Assembly: GCF_002899675.1 (NCBI RefSeq)
Contig: NZ_PKUU01000010.1
Span: 1 to 64,000 of the forward strand
Direction: 5' to 3'
DNA: 64,000 nt
From: Clostridium sp. chh4-2
GTDB taxonomy: Bacteria > Bacillota > Clostridia > Lachnospirales > Lachnospiraceae
The notes under the pieces were generated by a model, which was given only the letters and a program-made list of their open reading frames with translations, made no database searches and was not told where the DNA came from. The first letter of the stretch is position 1. Each line of letters opens with the position of its first letter. A program made the translations under genes and the position numbers. Positions 60,641 to 64,000 of this stretch are shown in pieces.

Positions 60641-62380
60641 TTATTTGCGGTCCAAGTGGAGCAGCGGGAGGCGCAGGGTTACTGTGGTGCCCTCGTCCGG
60701 CACGCTGCTGATGGACAATCCGTAGGACTGGCCGTAGTAGAGTTCGATGCGGCTGTGAATATTTTTCAGGCCGATGCTCTGTTTGGTGCGCTGGCCGAGC
60801 TCTTTAAACTGGGCCGGTTCCAAAAGTTCCTGACGCAGTTTTTCTAACTGATCTCCGTCCATTCCGCAGCCGTTATCTGAGATAGTGATGTAGATCAGCT
60901 CACCTTCTGCGCGGCATGCGATTTTGATGCAGTCGCCTGTGGAACAGTAGTTTAAGCCGTGGTACAGGGCATTTTCCACGATGGGCTGCATGATTAATTT
61001 CAGCACCTTCAAAGACAGCATCTCTTCCGGGATATCGTACAATACCTTAAAATGATAGGAAAAACGTATCTGCTGGATGGAGATGTAATCCTTTACATGG
61101 CCGAGTTCGTCGGCGATGGTTACCAACTCGCTCTGGGTTTTAATGCTGTAGCGGAACATGTTTCCAAGGGCCATGGACATGATAGATATGCTTTCCACTT
61201 CCTCGATTTCCGCAATGCTGTTAATGGATTCCAGAGTGTTGTACAGAAAATGGGAGTTGATCTGGGCTTCTAAAGACTTCATCTGGGAATCCAGGGTGAT
61301 CAGTTTGTTCTGATACTCCCTTTTGATGTAAGAATTCAGCTTTTGGAGCATGGCGTTGTACTCATTGAACAAGGTTCCGATTTCATCCGTCTTGTTCAGA
61401 TATTTTGTTTCGGTTATGTAATTGTTGGAGTCATGATTGGACATACAACGGCTTAAATAGGAGATGGGTCTGGTTATGCTGGTGGACAGTAGAATGGAAA
61501 TCACCAGGAACACCAGCACGCATACCACTGCAATGGCTAAAAAGAGCAGCCTGGAAGCTCCAAATTCTTTATAAAGAGCGTCGTAGTTGATTGCTGCCAC
61601 CAAGGTGAGCGGTTCGAGGGACAGCGGTTTTTTGGTTACAATCGTGGAATGATTGGAGAAATTATAGGGCAGCAGATCAGCATTGGAGTATAGGATTTGG
61701 TTATGACCGCTCTGGATGGACAGCATAACGTTGTCCGGCATGGTATTGACATTACCAAGGTCAAATATTCCGGGTGAACAGTCGGTGACTAATACTCCTA
61801 AAAACTCGTGAGAAAAAACATCGTACAAAGCCCTGTAAAATGTGATGGACGGAGCAGCATTGATGATATAATTTTTAGTATTGATGCCGTCGGTAATTAT
61901 CTTTCCCTTAGCGTCCACCGCATTTTTATACCATTCGTCCTCAAAGGGACTGTAATCGGGATAGATGTCGATGTTGTTGCCGTAACCGTAGCCCAGAACC
62001 TCGCCGGAAGGCGTGAACACGAAGATACCGTTGATGTAGTCGGAAGAATAGATCAGGTTTTGGCAGATAAATTTGATGTTTTTGTTGCTTTGGAATACAT
62101 CGTAATCGGTGTATTCGGTTTTGCCGGTATATTTTTTTAAGTCGTCCACAATGGAGTCCTTTGATTCTGAATAAAAGGTGAAAATCTCTGTGACCCGGTT
62201 GATATCCACGATTGCAGAATCCACGGCGTCCACCGCATTTTCGATCAGATTCTCTGAAATTTGGTCCAGCTGGGATTCCAGCAGGCTGGTATACCGGTTA
62301 TAGGCAAACCAGGTGATGAGAATCAGTGGAATATTGGACAGCAGAAGAAAGATGATTAAAAATTTGTATTTTAGCTTCAT
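60641..62380 (-). CDS. YesM-like sensor histidine kinase, second copy
   Basis: 579 residues. Membrane helix at 7-27, outside sensor domain to about 270, second helix near 275-297, HAMP segment, His in INSHFLYNTLESIN near residue 377 (Ser replaces the usual Pro two before His), and HATPase motifs ENALYHG, DNGCGM. Divergent from the binding-protein gene, hence probably a sugar sensor. Confidence 0.93.
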   Translation of the reverse strand: MKLKYKFLIIFLLLSNIPLILITWFAYNRYTSLLESQLDQISENLIENAVDAVDSAIVDINRVTEIFTFYSESKDSIVDDLKKYTGKTEYTDYDVFQSNKNIKFICQNLIYSSDYINGIFVFTPSGEVLGYGYGNNIDIYPDYSPFEDEWYKNAVDAKGKIITDGINTKNYIINAAPSITFYRALYDVFSHEFLGVLVTDCSPGIFDLGNVNTMPDNVMLSIQSGHNQILYSNADLLPYNFSNHSTIVTKKPLSLEPLTLVAAINYDALYKEFGASRLLFLAIAVVCVLVFLVISILLSTSITRPISYLSRCMSNHDSNNYITETKYLNKTDEIGTLFNEYNAMLQKLNSYIKREYQNKLITLDSQMKSLEAQINSHFLYNTLESINSIAEIEEVESISIMSMALGNMFRYSIKTQSELVTIADELGHVKDYISIQQIRFSYHFKVLYDIPEEMLSLKVLKLIMQPIVENALYHGLNYCSTGDCIKIACRAEGELIYITISDNGCGMDGDQLEKLRQELLEPAQFKELGQRTKQSIGLKNIHSRIELYYGQSYGLSISSVPDEGTTVTLRLPLLHLDRK

Positions 62381-62521
62381 AATTGCACCGTCCTCCTTAA
62401 AAATCTAACAAAAGTATACCATATGATAAAACAAAAGTACACTTTCTTCATGGTACAATAAATATATCAAAAGGAAGTGCAGAAATGAAACAGCCGGTAA
62501 AACGGCGGAATGGAGGAGAAA

Positions 62522-63847
62522 ATGAGAAAAAAATTATGGAGTGTTGTGTTGGCGGCGGCTCTTGCGGCGGGGACTATGGCAGGATGCCAGAGCGGCGGTT
62601 CTTCAAGCCAGACTGCAAAAACAGAGGAAGCGAAACAGCCGGACAGCGGCGATGATATTACAATCACATTTATGTGTTCAGGGGTGAAATCCGCGGATGG
62701 AGAGGATTTCAGGGCGGATTCCCTTCCGAGACTGGTAAAGGAAAAATATCCCAATGTCACTTTGGAAGTTACAATGCTGCCGGACGATCAGTATTACACG
62801 GCTCTTAAAACAAAACTTGCTACAGGAGAAGCTCCGGATCTTCTCTGGGTACAGCCAAGATATGCTGGCGTCAACGCCACTTATACGTTGGCGGAAGCCG
62901 GATATCTGGCTGATTTATCCGATTTAAAATGTGTGGATCTGGTAGGAAACGGAGTGGATTCATTTACCTATCAGGATAAGGTATATGGCATCCCGGGCGG
63001 AGTTACATTCCTTGGAACTTACTATAATAAAACTATATTTGAGCAAAATGGGCTCAGCGTGCCGACAAACTGGCAGGAATTTCTGGCTTGCTGTGAAACT
63101 CTGAAAAATGCGGGGATTCAGCCGGTTGTTATGGGCGATAAGGACATGTACGTGATGCAGTTTGGCTTATATCAGATGGCGGCCAACATGGTGTATCCGG
63201 CAGATCCTGACTATGACCAGAAGTTAAGAGACGGGGAAGCCAAGTTCACGGACGAAGGCACCTGGGACCAGGTTTTATCCAGATATTATGAGTTATATGA
63301 AAAAGGCTATATTCAGAGCGGTTCTTTGGGACTTGGAATTTCCCAGGCCCAGCAGAAATTTATTGACGGATCGGCTGCGATGATTTTCGACGGAACATTT
63401 AACCGCAAGGCGGTTGAGGCACAGGGAAGCGCTGATTTCGAACGCGGATATTTCCCGCTTCCGGCCAATGATGAAGGCAGCCAGCTGTATGTGGCAGGCG
63501 CTCCCGGAGCAGGGCCGGCAGTTTATTCCGGTTCCAAGAATATCGATTTATGCAAAGAGATCATCGAGCTGTGGTTTGACGGGGAATCTGAACTTTATAA
63601 ATCATATGAGACCAACGGAAAATTCATCTCTTCCAACCAGGGAGCCGTAGTCGATCCTTTGTACCAGCCATTTATGGATTTATACGGCGAGGGCCATTCC
63701 TTCTACTGGTGCAATCAGGCATGGCCGGCAGGTACGGAAACAGAGATGGAAACTTTATTCGGTGAATTAATCGGCGGAGCGGGCACGACAATCCCGGATA
63801 TTACAAAAGGAATGCAGAATAAACTGGAAGAATTACTGCAGCAGTAA
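62522..63847 (+). CDS. Sugar ABC transporter substrate-binding lipoprotein, second locus
   Basis: 441 residues from ATG 62522; ATG 62510 is in frame, but GGAGG (62512-62516) lies between the two and fits only the later start. Signal peptide KKLWSVVLAAALAAGTMAG with lipobox AGCQ, a Ser/Lys linker, then a family 1 solute-binding domain (KTKLATGEAPDLLWVQPRYA). Collects an oligosaccharide for the permease that begins at 63945. A short out-of-frame ORF (62485) with its own AAGGAAG overlaps the start. Confidence 0.93.
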   Translation: MRKKLWSVVLAAALAAGTMAGCQSGGSSSQTAKTEEAKQPDSGDDITITFMCSGVKSADGEDFRADSLPRLVKEKYPNVTLEVTMLPDDQYYTALKTKLATGEAPDLLWVQPRYAGVNATYTLAEAGYLADLSDLKCVDLVGNGVDSFTYQDKVYGIPGGVTFLGTYYNKTIFEQNGLSVPTNWQEFLACCETLKNAGIQPVVMGDKDMYVMQFGLYQMAANMVYPADPDYDQKLRDGEAKFTDEGTWDQVLSRYYELYEKGYIQSGSLGLGISQAQQKFIDGSAAMIFDGTFNRKAVEAQGSADFERGYFPLPANDEGSQLYVAGAPGAGPAVYSGSKNIDLCKEIIELWFDGESELYKSYETNGKFISSNQGAVVDPLYQPFMDLYGEGHSFYWCNQAWPAGTETEMETLFGELIGGAGTTIPDITKGMQNKLEELLQQ

Positions 63848-63855
63848 GGCAGGCG

Positions 63856-63897
63856 GCTGCCATGCAAAGGGAAGAAGATCATTTCCTGCGTGGCAGC
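63856..63897 (+). terminator. Partial terminator between binding protein and permease
   Basis: GCTGCCAtGCA pairs with TGCgTGGCAGC and is followed by TTTCTCTTT. Such hairpins after binding-protein genes lower downstream expression. Confidence 0.6.
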
Positions 63898-63944
63898 TTT
63901 CTCTTTGGAAAAAATGGGATTCAGGAAAGAAATGGAGGAAAAAT

Positions 63945-64000
63945 ATGAAGGCAAAAAAGGGGCAAAGGTCATTAACGATGCCGTCAAAGATGTTTTGGTT
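63945..64000 (+). CDS. Start of a gene, probably the sugar ABC permease (partial)
   Basis: ATG at 63945 with GGAGG 8 bases upstream; the first 18 codons read MKAKKGQRSLTMPSKMFW. The window ends here. A basic N-terminus before the first membrane helix and the position after a sugar-binding lipoprotein suggest a MalF/UgpA-type permease. That is inference from position only. Confidence 0.6.
   Translation, partial: MKAKKGQRSLTMPSKMFW

Noticed and set aside
1..64000. CRISPR arrays, cas genes, retrons or other named defence systems
   Set aside because: No direct-repeat array, no cas-like, reverse-transcriptase or toxin-antitoxin pair was recognised on either strand.
1..64000. Insertion sequences
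   Set aside because: No transposase of the DDE or HUH type was found; the only recombinase is the serine recombinase of the ICE.

Overview
The window looks like chromosome of a gut-type Lachnospiraceae (Clostridium cluster XIVa) bacterium. Evidence: low-GC Gram-positive Shine-Dalgarno and -35/-10 signals, YesM/YesN two-component systems beside sugar ABC transporters, a NhaC antiporter, and a Tn1549-like conjugative element. This assignment is an inference from gene content; no marker was compared with a database. 

Layout. 1-700: 3' end of a 23S rRNA gene followed directly by tRNA-Asn, tRNA-Glu and tRNA-Cys, with no 5S gene between. 836-5717: TRIC-type channel, LysR regulator, RidA, a threonine-synthase-like PLP enzyme and a NhaC antiporter, probably an amino-acid/imine handling locus. 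5976-8846: a large beta-helix repeat protein without signal peptide and with a cysteine-rich tail, possibly a spore-surface protein. 9080-20635: a methyltransferase, then a glycan-use locus (GH105 hydrolase, YesN/YesM pair, sugar ABC transporter, GH106-like hydrolase). 21022-22556: ECF sigma factor and its membrane partner. 22843-28935: amino-acid operon with aminotransferase, ABC permease, ATPase, D-2-hydroxyacid dehydrogenase, M20 deacylase and binding protein, ended by a 20-bp hairpin. 28931-31332 and 56868-59031: two halves of one minus-strand catabolic operon (LysR, SLC13-type permease, enolase-superfamily enzyme, metallo-beta-lactamase-fold hydrolase), cut apart by an integrative element. 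59053-64000: a second YesN/YesM pair with a second sugar-binding protein and the start of its permease. 

The element (about 31333-56862, 25.5 kb) carries a large serine recombinase at its left end, sigma/HTH regulators, a MobC/relaxase pair, TopB, a VirB4/VirD4/VirB6/PrgI/Maff2/NlpC-P60 transfer module, PcfB, a RepA-like protein, two DNA methyltransferases and a large antirestriction fusion. It is GC-rich, but it holds an AT-rich cargo island (about 34990-36600) with a Cfr/RlmN-family radical-SAM 23S rRNA methyltransferase and a small Cys-rich KTR protein. These are transcribed from a consensus promoter through a leader with an 8-residue leader peptide and two intrinsic terminators: the architecture of a drug-inducible ribosome-targeting resistance gene. 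Removing the element across a 5-bp GTGCA repeat restores the permease reading frame exactly. 

The strongest candidates for something new are the attenuator-controlled Cfr/RlmN-like gene, the paired oriT/leader-like elements at 37097-37204 and 42309-42408, the palindrome covering the ridA ribosome binding site, and the Cys-tailed beta-helix protein.
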